The notes below the pieces were generated by a model. The model saw only the letters and a program-made list of their open reading frames with translations. It did no database searches and was not told the DNA's origin. The position numbers and the translations under genes are program-made. From Hyphomicrobiaceae bacterium (GTDB lineage Bacteria; Pseudomonadota; Alphaproteobacteria; Rhizobiales; Hyphomicrobiaceae): DNA of 8,054 bases. The DNA lies in NCBI GenBank assembly GCA_017353825.1, contig JAFMSC010000174.1:1-8054 (forward strand). Direction: 5' to 3'. Below are positions 1 through 4,893 of the stretch, in pieces (positions within the stretch are counted from its first letter, which is position 1; each line of letters opens with the position of its first letter).

Positions 1-156
1 CTGTTCTTCGCTGAGGCCGCGGAGATGGCCTACCGCGCCGCGCGCGAGAAGGTCAGGGCCTTCGAGGCGGGCATCGCGGCGCGCCTGTCCAAGTCCGAGC
101 AGCGCGAGCTGGCGCGCCTGCTCGTCAAACTGCGGGGTTCGGGCCGCGCCACGTAA
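1..156 (+). CDS. C-terminal end of a probable MarR-family regulator (partial)
   Basis: Frame 1 is open from the window edge to a TAA at 154-156, giving the last 51 residues of a protein whose start lies outside the window. The fragment is helical and charged and ends in the pattern 'ARLSKSEQRELARLLVKL' (about residues 28-45). This resembles the C-terminal dimerisation helix of MarR-family winged-helix regulators, where an 'LS..E...L..LL.KL' segment is common. The DNA-binding wing is not in the window, so the family call rests on this short helix alone. The stop is only 11 bases from the stop of the convergent KGG-repeat gene, with no room for a separate terminator. It could instead be another small helical protein. 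Confidence 0.5.
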   Translation: MFFAEAAEMAYRAAREKVRAFEAGIAARLSKSEQRELARLLVKLRGSGRAT

Positions 157-167
157 GGACGGGGTCC

Positions 168-482
168 TCACCTCTCCAGGGCACCGCCGTCGGCGGTGTG
201 CTGGGAGGAGTGCTCGCGGCGCTTTTGCGACATTCTGCCGCCCTTGCGGCCGGCTTCGGCGGCTAGGAGGCGGTTCTTGGAGAAGCTGCGTGACTGCGGG
301 GCGACGTGGCGGCCACCTTTGCGGCCCGCTTCCGATGCAAGCGCGCGGTTCTGGGAGAAACTGCGCTTCTCGCTGGGCACATTGGCGCCGCCCTTGCGGG
401 CAAGCTCACGCTGCTTGTTGGGCTCCATGCGGGCGAAGCCGCGAAGCGGCCCGCCGTCCTCGCTCCTGCGCTGACGCGTCAT
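168..482 (-). CDS. KGG-repeat general stress protein (YciG/con-10-like)
   Basis: A small, very basic, hydrophilic protein of 104 residues with three glycine-lysine repeats spaced exactly 25 residues apart: KGG at 30-32, 55-57 and 80-82. Each of the last two is preceded by 'EAGR', and the linkers contain 'RSFS.NR.LA'. This is the KGG/stress-induced repeat found in E. coli YciG and fungal con-10, a family linked to stress and desiccation whose biochemical role is not established. The ATG at 482 was chosen because AGGAG lies 8 bases upstream; the internal ATG at 428 has no Shine-Dalgarno, and longer reading frames run back through the promoter. Residues 1-18 and 84-104 are low-complexity tails. 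A consensus sigma-EcfG promoter lies just upstream, supporting a general-stress role. No signal peptide or membrane segment is seen, so it should be cytoplasmic. Confidence 0.82.
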   Translation of the reverse strand: MTRQRRSEDGGPLRGFARMEPNKQRELARKGGANVPSEKRSFSQNRALASEAGRKGGRHVAPQSRSFSKNRLLAAEAGRKGGRMSQKRREHSSQHTADGGALER

Positions 483-489
483 GACGGTT

Positions 490-529
490 GGCTCCTGGGT
501 TGGCCTGCTGCACAGCCAACGTTGGAGCC
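490..529 (-). repeat. Two-part inverted repeat over the -10 element and Shine-Dalgarno of the KGG gene
   Basis: The outer arms GGCTCC (490-495) and GGAGCC (524-529) enclose inner arms GTTGGC (499-504) and GCCAAC (515-520), separated by a 3x3 internal loop, with a 10-base terminal loop. The outer arm includes most of the AGGAG ribosome site, so a transcript carrying both arms would hide it. The EcfG -10 element (518-521) lies inside the repeat, however. A transcript from that promoter would start near 510 and lack the distal arms. The repeat may act as DNA (operator) or matter only for a longer transcript. Confidence 0.5.
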
Positions 530-543
530 GTGTTTGAGGTTCC
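518..543 (-). promoter_or_regulatory. Sigma-EcfG general stress promoter of the KGG-repeat gene
   Basis: Read on the minus strand there is GGAAC (543-539), exactly 17 bases, then CGTT (521-518). This matches the alphaproteobacterial EcfG/SigT consensus GGAAC-N16/17-CGTT at every defined position. A start site about 6-9 bases past the -10 element would fall near 508-513 and give a leader of roughly 30 bases containing the AGGAG ribosome site. Position, strand and downstream gene type all agree. The assignment comes from sequence only. Confidence 0.8.
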
Positions 544-838
544 CGGTGCGCTCCAACCCGTGCGTCGACTTGCCAAGCTCGGGCCCCCCTGGGGCGCGTG
601 GCCGGACACCCGAGGCTCCCGTCGAGCGCCAGTCCGCGCCACGCGGCTTGCGGGAGTCGCAATGGCCAAGCATGACCGCCTTTCGCCACCCCGCAATTTT
701 ACCATTCGCCAGTCGCCGATTTTTCGTTGCGGCTACGCGCGGAGCGGGCTCGCCCGGATTCCCGTCAAGGTAGCCGCCGGCGCCGCATCTCAGTGGTCGG
801 AGAGACAGCGGTTTGCTAGGCTTGGCTTGCCGCACAAT
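544..838. other. Intergenic stretch with no recognisable gene
   Basis: This is the main part of the 460-base gap between the divergent KGG gene and the binding-protein gene. The open frames crossing it have no ribosome sites, show proline/arginine/alanine-rich GC-driven translations and resemble no family I know. It contains a short A/T-richer patch around 697-727, which could hold promoter elements, but I see no convincing -35/-10 pair, tRNA or riboswitch. Confidence 0.5.
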
Positions 839-860
839 TTGCCCCTAGTGTAAGGGGCAA
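839..860. repeat. Perfect 8-bp inverted repeat, candidate operator or leader hairpin
   Basis: TTGCCCCT (839-846) and AGGGGCAA (853-860) are perfect complements around a 6-base spacer, AGTGTA. The repeat ends 82 bases before the ATG of the binding-protein gene and lies where a promoter for that gene would be expected. No T-run follows on either strand, which argues against an intrinsic terminator. It is best read as a regulator site or a 5'-leader stem; the cognate regulator is unknown. Confidence 0.5.
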
Positions 861-942
861 GCGAACAAGAAGCGTGGGGTGCGCGTGGGCGTGCGCGCGG
901 GAAGGCTTCGCCGGGAAGAGTGGCGCATGAGGAGGACGCAGC

Positions 943-2208
943 ATGCATACTCAGCGAACAATTGGCCGGTCCTGGCGGGTGGCCGCCGGCATGGTTGCCC
1001 TCGCGGCAGCGCTGGCCGCCGGGCCGGCAGTCGCGCAGGAGCCGATCAAGATCGGCTTCGGCATGGCGCTCACCGGCGGCCTCGCCCCGAACGGCAAGTC
1101 GGCTTTGCTCGGCATGAAGATCTGGGAGGAGGACACCAACGCCAAGGGCGGCCTCATCGGCCGTCCCGTCAAGCTCGTCTACTACGACGACCAGAGCAAC
1201 GGCTCCACGGTGCCCGGCCTCTACGCCAAGCTGCTCGACGTTGACAAGGTCGACATGATCGTCAGCGGCTACGCCACGGGCATGATCGCGCCGGCCATGC
1301 CGGTTGCCATGCAGAGGAAGAAGGTGTTCCCGGCCCTGTTCGGCACCGGGGTCAACAGCGAGTTCAAGTACGATAAGTACTTCGCCATGATCCCGACCGG
1401 GCCTGATCCCAAGCGCTCGTTCACCAAGCCGTTCTTCGAATTGTCGCTGGCGCAGAACCCGAAGCCCCTGACCATTTCGCTGGCCGCGGCCGACGCCGAG
1501 TTCGGGCGCAACGTCTGCGACGGGGCGCGCGACAACGCCAAGAAGGCGGGTCTGAAGATCGTCTACGACAAGACCTATCCGCCGACCACGACCGACTTCG
1601 CGCCAATCGTCCGTGCAATCCAGGGCACCAACCCGGACATCGCCGTGTTCTGCTCCTACCCTCCCGACTCGGTGGGGCTCATCCGCGCCATCAACGAGGT
1701 GGGTTTCAAGGCCAAGATCGTCGGCGGCGCCATGGTCGGCTTGCAGGCTACGGCCATCAAGCGTCAGCTCGGCCCCCTGCTCAACGGCATCACCAACTAC
1801 GAGACCTGGGTGCCATCCAAGACCATGGAGTTCCCAGGCACCAACGAGTTCCTGGCGAAGTACCAGGCGCGCGCCACGACCGAGGGCGTTGATCCGCTCG
1901 GCTACTACCTGGGAACCTGGGGTTATGCCTATGCTCAGCTCATCGGTCAGGCGATCGCTGGCGCGGGCAGCCTCGACGACGAAAAGCTCGCCGCCTATTT
2001 CCGTTCGGCGACGTTCGATACCATCCTGGGGCCGGTCAAGTTCGGCGCCCAGGGCGAGTGGGCCGAGTCGCGTATGATCGCCGTGCAGTACCACGGCATC
2101 AAGGACGACTCGCTTGAGCAGTTCAAGGGCATGAACTCGCAGACCATCGTCGCCCCGCCGAAGTACGCCACGGGGACCATGATCTACCCCTACGAGAAGG
2201 GGAAGTAG
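943..2208 (+). CDS. ABC transporter periplasmic substrate-binding protein, branched-chain amino acid/amide type
   Basis: A 421-residue secreted binding protein of the LivK/Peripla_BP_6 group. Residues 1-31 form a Sec signal peptide (basic start, alanine-rich core, AVA before Q32) with no lipobox cysteine, so the protein should be free in the periplasm. The mature part begins 'EPIKIGFGMALTGG', the usual first strand and ligand loop. It continues with the family-typical 'TDFAPIVRAIQGTNPDIAVF' (217-236), 'GTWGYAYAQLIGQAI' (324-338) and a 'TILGPVKF...GEW' segment (360-373). The length is normal for the family. AGGAGG lies 7 bases before the ATG. Permease and ATPase genes (LivHMGF type) are absent from both sides, so it is an orphan that must work with components encoded elsewhere. 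The ligand cannot be read from sequence: amino acids, amides, urea-like compounds and aromatic acids are all bound by relatives. Confidence 0.88.
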   Translation: MHTQRTIGRSWRVAAGMVALAAALAAGPAVAQEPIKIGFGMALTGGLAPNGKSALLGMKIWEEDTNAKGGLIGRPVKLVYYDDQSNGSTVPGLYAKLLDVDKVDMIVSGYATGMIAPAMPVAMQRKKVFPALFGTGVNSEFKYDKYFAMIPTGPDPKRSFTKPFFELSLAQNPKPLTISLAAADAEFGRNVCDGARDNAKKAGLKIVYDKTYPPTTTDFAPIVRAIQGTNPDIAVFCSYPPDSVGLIRAINEVGFKAKIVGGAMVGLQATAIKRQLGPLLNGITNYETWVPSKTMEFPGTNEFLAKYQARATTEGVDPLGYYLGTWGYAYAQLIGQAIAGAGSLDDEKLAAYFRSATFDTILGPVKFGAQGEWAESRMIAVQYHGIKDDSLEQFKGMNSQTIVAPPKYATGTMIYPYEKGK

Positions 2209-2277
2209 CGACCACCTCGTCCCGGCAGCCGACCCCGCCGAAGGCCAGGCGTTCAGGCCGGGGAGGCGATCCTGGAC

Positions 2278-2308
2278 CTCGCGCGACGAGACGCGTTCGG
2301 CGCGCGAG
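2278..2308. repeat. Inverted repeat between convergent genes, possible terminator stem
   Basis: CTCGCGCG (2278-2285) and CGCGCGAG (2301-2308) are perfect complements with a 15-base loop, 70 bases past the stop of the binding-protein gene. There is no T-tract after it on either strand, so an intrinsic terminator is doubtful. In such GC-rich sequence it may act as an mRNA 3'-end stem with Rho-dependent termination. Confidence 0.35.
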
Positions 2309-2359
2309 ATCCCGGACCGAAGGTTGCTCCCCTGCGGCTTGCATCGCTCAAAGCCATCT

Positions 2360-2378
2360 CCGGCCAATTCCGGGCCGG
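2360..2378. repeat. Short GC-rich stem-loop at the 3' end of the MetE-like gene
   Basis: CCGGCC (2360-2365) pairs with GGCCGG (2373-2378) across a 7-base loop. It lies 15 bases beyond the stop of the minus-strand methyltransferase gene and could protect that transcript's 3' end. No T-run follows in either direction, so terminator function is only possible. Confidence 0.3.
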
Positions 2379-2392
2379 GATGATGAGATGAC

Positions 2393-3568
2393 CTACGAGC
2401 GGGCCCTGGGCTTGCCCCAGAGCCTGCTCGAGGCGATGTCGGCGCCGTGCGACAGGGCCGTGAGCTTGAGCCATACCACCGGCTCGATCACCCACTCGCG
2501 GTTGGTGAAGGTGCCAAACCCGCAATCGGTGGAGGCGATCACGCGCTCCCGCTCGCCTACCGCCGCCACCGCCTCCTCGATGCGCCGCGCCACCACCTCG
2601 GGGTGCTCCACGAAATTGCTGGTGGTCTCGATCACGCCCGGAATGAGCATCATGTGCTTGGGCAGCGGGCAGGCTTTGAGTGCCCTATACTCGTGCGCGT
2701 GGCGGGGATTGGAGAACTCGATCGACAGCGCGCCAACCTTGGCCTCATAGAGCGCGGGAAGGATCTTCTCCAGCGCAATGTCGTGGATGTGCGGGCCCTC
2801 CCAATTGCCGTAGCACACGTGCAGCCGCACCCGGTCTCGCGGGATGCCCTCGATGCCGGTGTTGATAGCCGCCACGCCGCGCTCGCAGGCCCTGACGAAC
2901 TCCGCGTCGGAGAGGTCGCGGAACATCATGGTGCGGTCCATGGCGAGATCGGGGGCGTCAATCTGCAGGATCAGGCCGGCGCGGTGGATCGCCTGGTACT
3001 CGTTGCGCATCTCGCGCGCGATTGCCGCGAGATAGGCGTTGTGCGAGGCATAGTGCGCGTTGAGCATCGTCGAGCTGATGATGCCCGGCGACGGCGCCGT
3101 CATGAAGCACTCGGCAAAGGCGCCGGACGCCGCGGCAATGCGCTTGAAGCGTGCTATCTCGCTCTGCAGCGGCGCAATGTCGAGATACGTTAGCTCGCCC
3201 TGGCATTCCGGCGCGTTCTGTTGCTTGCTGGTCTGCGGGAAGCGGTTGAGGAGGTACTTGACGAGCTCGGGGAACTCCTCGAATTCGCGCCCGCGCCGGC
3301 GCTTCGATTCGCCGCCGAAGCCCGCCATGCGCTGGGGAACGTAGGTCTGGAATCCGACGCGCTGCTGCTCGCCGTCGTTGCCGATGTCGATACCAGCGCG
3401 CGTCTGCTCTTCCACCACATGGCCTACGGCGTTGTCCGTCTCCGCGTCGAACTGGGCCTTGTCGTAAGGCTCGCCCGCCTCGCGCTTGACCAGCAACTGC
3501 GACAGCGTGTCGTTGCGCGGCAGGCTGCCGACGTGCGTGGTCAGGATGCGCTCACTGCTTGTGATCAA
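2393..3568 (-). CDS. MetE C-terminal-domain-like zinc methyltransferase (cobalamin-independent methionine synthase II family)
   Basis: A 391-residue single-barrel protein corresponding to the catalytic half of MetE, which is about 750 residues when full length. It begins with the family signature 'ILTTHVGSLPR' (about 8-18). The presumed zinc ligands are all present: H250 and C252 in 'LHVCYGNWEGPH', E284 in 'SIEFSNPRH' and C349 in 'STDCGFGT', matching the His-x-Cys/Glu/Cys set of MetE. It should be a cytoplasmic enzyme that activates a thiol on zinc and transfers a methyl or alkyl group to or from it. Without the N-terminal barrel it may not use methyl-THF polyglutamate; the donor and acceptor are unknown, and epoxyalkane:coenzyme M transferases belong to the same superfamily. 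The TTG start at 3568 is preferred because GGAGGAGG lies 5 bases upstream and homology begins a few residues in. The frame stays open to an ATG at 3838, but that extension is low-complexity. No adjacent gene shares its strand closely. Confidence 0.85.
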   Translation of the reverse strand: MITSSERILTTHVGSLPRNDTLSQLLVKREAGEPYDKAQFDAETDNAVGHVVEEQTRAGIDIGNDGEQQRVGFQTYVPQRMAGFGGESKRRRGREFEEFPELVKYLLNRFPQTSKQQNAPECQGELTYLDIAPLQSEIARFKRIAAASGAFAECFMTAPSPGIISSTMLNAHYASHNAYLAAIAREMRNEYQAIHRAGLILQIDAPDLAMDRTMMFRDLSDAEFVRACERGVAAINTGIEGIPRDRVRLHVCYGNWEGPHIHDIALEKILPALYEAKVGALSIEFSNPRHAHEYRALKACPLPKHMMLIPGVIETTSNFVEHPEVVARRIEEAVAAVGERERVIASTDCGFGTFTNREWVIEPVVWLKLTALSHGADIASSRLWGKPRARS

Positions 3569-3573
3569 TAGGA

Positions 3574-3581
3574 CCTCCTCC
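3574..3581 (-). promoter_or_regulatory. Strong Shine-Dalgarno supporting a TTG start
   Basis: On the minus strand GGAGGAGG sits 5 bases before TTG (3568-3566) of the MetE-like gene. No ATG or GTG lies at a usable distance, and the protein homology starts just after this codon. The ribosome site therefore decides the start. Confidence 0.75.
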
Positions 3582-3594
3582 AGCCTGGCGCCGC

Positions 3595-3608
3595 GAGCCC
3601 GCGGGCTC
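3595..3608. repeat. 14-bp perfect palindrome in the leader/promoter of the MetE-like gene
   Basis: GAGCCCGCGGGCTC is self-complementary over all 14 bases. With one mismatched pair it extends to 3592-3611. It lies 26 bases upstream of the TTG start, so it is either in the 5' leader or overlaps the promoter. It could bind a dimeric regulator; as RNA it would need a small loop and would form a shorter stem. Confidence 0.5.
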
Positions 3609-3641
3609 ACGCGGGAGCCTGCCACTTGGTGGCGTGGTTCG

Positions 3642-3671
3642 GCAAGTGACGGACTTGCAGTGACGGACTTG
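3642..3671. repeat. Repeated 17-bp inverted-repeat element upstream of the MetE-like gene
   Basis: GCAAGT-gacgg-ACTTGC (3642-3658) is a perfect inverted repeat with 6-base arms and a 5-base centre. A 13-base part of it, AGTGACGGACTTG, is repeated at once: copies at 3645-3657 and 3659-3671, period 14. The second copy keeps the centre and one arm but degrades the other. The element lies 74-103 bases upstream of the TTG start. The form suggests tandem operator sites for a dimeric regulator; which one is unknown. Confidence 0.5.
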
Positions 3672-3672
3672 G

Positions 3673-3970
3673 ATGGAGCTTGGGTGGAGAGGGTGGGCAC
3701 GGAGGCAAGTTCGCCCCCCTTTGCGCGCGGCCCTCTCGCCCCCACCCCTATGCGAAAGGCCGCTTTTTCCGACCCATGCATTTCGAGCCGACGAATTCGA
3801 GCTGACGCATGTGGACCTGGCCCCGTGCCGATCTGCACATCCGCGCCGGCAGACTGCTAAGGGCTCCCGACCGCTTCGCTGACGAGCCTGTCGCACGCAT
3901 CGCCCGATAGACCGGACCAGACTTCAGCGCGGAATCTTGTCGCGCACCCATCGCCGCGCCCTTGGCCGTT
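3673..3970. other. Intergenic stretch with no recognisable gene
   Basis: Part of the 490-base gap between the MlaC-like gene and the MetE-like gene, both on the minus strand. The frames open here have no ribosome sites and give arginine/proline/serine-rich translations typical of chance GC-rich frames. A run of cytosines near 3712-3748 and a short T-run at 3763-3767 stand out by composition only. I see no RNA gene or riboswitch. Confidence 0.45.
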
Positions 3971-4003
3971 TCTCAACGGGTGTCTTAAGCCCTGCCCTTG
4001 AGA
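3971..4003. repeat. Imperfect inverted repeat downstream of the MlaC-like gene
   Basis: TCTCAA (3971-3976) pairs with TTGAGA (3998-4003). After a one-base bulge, GGG (3978-3980) pairs with CCC (3995-3997). With the stem at 4029-4046 it gives two hairpins downstream of the minus-strand MlaC-like stop. Neither has a T-tract. Confidence 0.3.
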
Positions 4004-4028
4004 CGGTGCTCGCGCCCGTCCTGTCGCC

Positions 4029-4046
4029 GTAAGCTCGGGAGCTTGC
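4029..4046 (-). terminator. Possible 3'-end stem-loop of the MlaC-like gene
   Basis: AAGCT (4031-4035) and AGCTT (4040-4044) form a stem with a 4-base loop, extended by a wobble and a G-C pair to 4029-4046. It begins 12 bases after the minus-strand stop at 4059-4061. The position suits a transcript end, but there is no T-run, so intrinsic termination is uncertain. Confidence 0.35.
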
Positions 4047-4058
4047 CTGGAGGGCCAC

Positions 4059-4703
4059 TCAGCGGTTCAAGGCGGCGACCAGCGCGCGCGGGTTGCCGCC
4101 GTTCTGGGCGATGTAGTCCTCAAACAGCTGCTTGAGGAACGGCGTCATCCAGAAGCCGACCACCATGGCGTCGCGCACCTTGTAGGAGTCGCCGTACTTG
4201 GCCAGCAGCCAGCGCACCTCGTACTCGCCTCCGCCGTTGTCCAGCACGATCTTGCAGTCGACCATGACCCCATTGGCGCCGCGGATACTCTCGTCGACCC
4301 ATTCGACCCTGGCGATGGGGTATTTCGGAGCCTCGGTCGCCGCGTAGCGGCTGATGAATCGCACCATGCCGCCGTAGTAGGTAACGCGGTCGGCCGTGGA
4401 GAGCTGGCTGCGGTAGGAGCCTAGGGAGTAGAGGCCGATATAGGACACGTCGCCGTAGCGCTGGATAACGCTGGCGATGACGTCAGGCGAACGCGTGCGG
4501 GCGGCGGCCATCAGTTCGCGCCCCACCTGGGCCATGAACTTGACGGCCGGGTCGGCCGCGACGGCAGGTTCGGGGATGGCGGCGACCGAGGCCACGCACA
4601 CGAAGGCAACGACGCGAGCGCAGAGAGCCGACAAACCTGCCGCCACGAAGCGAGGTTGCCACCTCAGCCCGGCCGAGCGCAGGACACCTAGACCCGTGGA
4701 CAT
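4059..4703 (-). CDS. MlaC-family periplasmic phospholipid-binding protein (orphan)
   Basis: A 214-residue secreted protein of the MlaC/Ttg2D family. MlaC shuttles phospholipids across the periplasm between the outer membrane and the MlaFEDB ABC transporter; related proteins serve hopanoid or toluene-tolerance systems. A long basic N-terminus precedes a hydrophobic segment (about 31-42) and a likely cleavage site at 'AVAA-DP' (49/50). The mature region has the usual helical start 'KFMAQVGRELMAAA' (55-68). It then has the family core 'YEVRWLLAKYGDSYKVRDAM' (161-180), 'GFWMTPFLKQLFEDYIAQNG' (183-202) and a closing 'LVAALNR'. GAGGGG lies about 10 bases before the ATG; the n-region is long, so a later start is possible. 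No mlaF, mlaE, mlaD or hpnN gene is nearby, so its transport partner must be elsewhere. The PRC-barrel gene lies upstream on the same strand, 190 bases away. Confidence 0.82.
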   Translation of the reverse strand: MSTGLGVLRSAGLRWQPRFVAAGLSALCARVVAFVCVASVAAIPEPAVAADPAVKFMAQVGRELMAAARTRSPDVIASVIQRYGDVSYIGLYSLGSYRSQLSTADRVTYYGGMVRFISRYAATEAPKYPIARVEWVDESIRGANGVMVDCKIVLDNGGGEYEVRWLLAKYGDSYKVRDAMVVGFWMTPFLKQLFEDYIAQNGGNPRALVAALNR

Positions 4704-4784
4704 GCGTCAATGACCCCTCTGTTGCCCGTCTCCAACGCGAGGGCGAACCCCCTGAGCCCCCTGCGTCCAGAACATGCCCGGCAA

Positions 4785-4815
4785 CTTTGACCATGAATGA
4801 CGCACAAGGTCAAAG
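4785..4815. repeat. 8-bp inverted repeat upstream of the MlaC-like gene
   Basis: CTTTGACC (4785-4792) and GGTCAAAG (4808-4815) are perfect complements separated by 15 bases. The repeat is 82 bases upstream of the MlaC-like ATG, and the minus-strand copies each contain TTGACC or GTCAAAG, so it overlaps a plausible -35 element. The centre-to-centre distance of about 23 bases, near two helical turns, would suit a dimer or tetramer on one DNA face. An RNA stem is the alternative. Confidence 0.42.
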
Positions 4816-4827
4816 CCATTGGCCTGG

Positions 4828-4853
4828 CGAGGTTAGCCGTTCGACTAACCTCG
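4828..4853 (-). terminator. 9-bp stem-loop after the PRC-barrel gene
   Basis: CGAGGTTAG (4828-4836) and CTAACCTCG (4845-4853) form a perfect 9-base-pair stem with an 8-base loop. It begins 40 bases after the stop of the minus-strand PRC-barrel gene, between that gene and the MlaC-like gene. It is the strongest stem in the gap and a reasonable transcript end or attenuating hairpin, but no T-run follows, so it is called with caution. Confidence 0.45.
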
Positions 4854-4893
4854 GCGGCGACCGCAGCCGCAACGAGCCGAGGCCCGCCCCGGG

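Noticed and set aside
230..410. CRISPR-like or satellite repeat
   Set aside because: The repetition is the 75-base period coding for the KGG protein repeat, diverged at synonymous positions, with no spacers.
490..529. RNA thermometer as the main explanation of the hairpin
   Set aside because: The EcfG -10 element is inside the hairpin, so the main transcript would lack one arm. The idea is kept only for a possible longer transcript.
483..689. N-terminal extension of the KGG-repeat protein to an ATG at 689
   Set aside because: The extension would run through the EcfG promoter and its start, has no repeat homology, and AGGAG is placed for the ATG at 482.
790..2367. A 525-codon open frame on the minus strand
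   Set aside because: It is antisense to the clearly recognisable binding-protein gene, has no ribosome site, and its translation matches no family. High GC content creates long antisense frames.
2209..2392. Classical intrinsic terminator between the convergent genes
   Set aside because: Stems exist, but neither strand has a following T-run, so they are listed only as repeats.
2447..3193. A 248-codon open frame on the plus strand
   Set aside because: It is antisense to the MetE-like gene, whose zinc-ligand motifs fix the coding strand.
3569..3800. SAM or cobalamin riboswitch before the MetE-like gene
   Set aside because: I could not find the conserved B12-box or SAM-II core, and the paired elements present are short DNA-type dyads.
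3486..3951. Several overlapping open frames on both strands in the gap before the MetE-like gene
   Set aside because: All lack ribosome sites and homology, and they cover the repeats and the ribosome site of the real gene.
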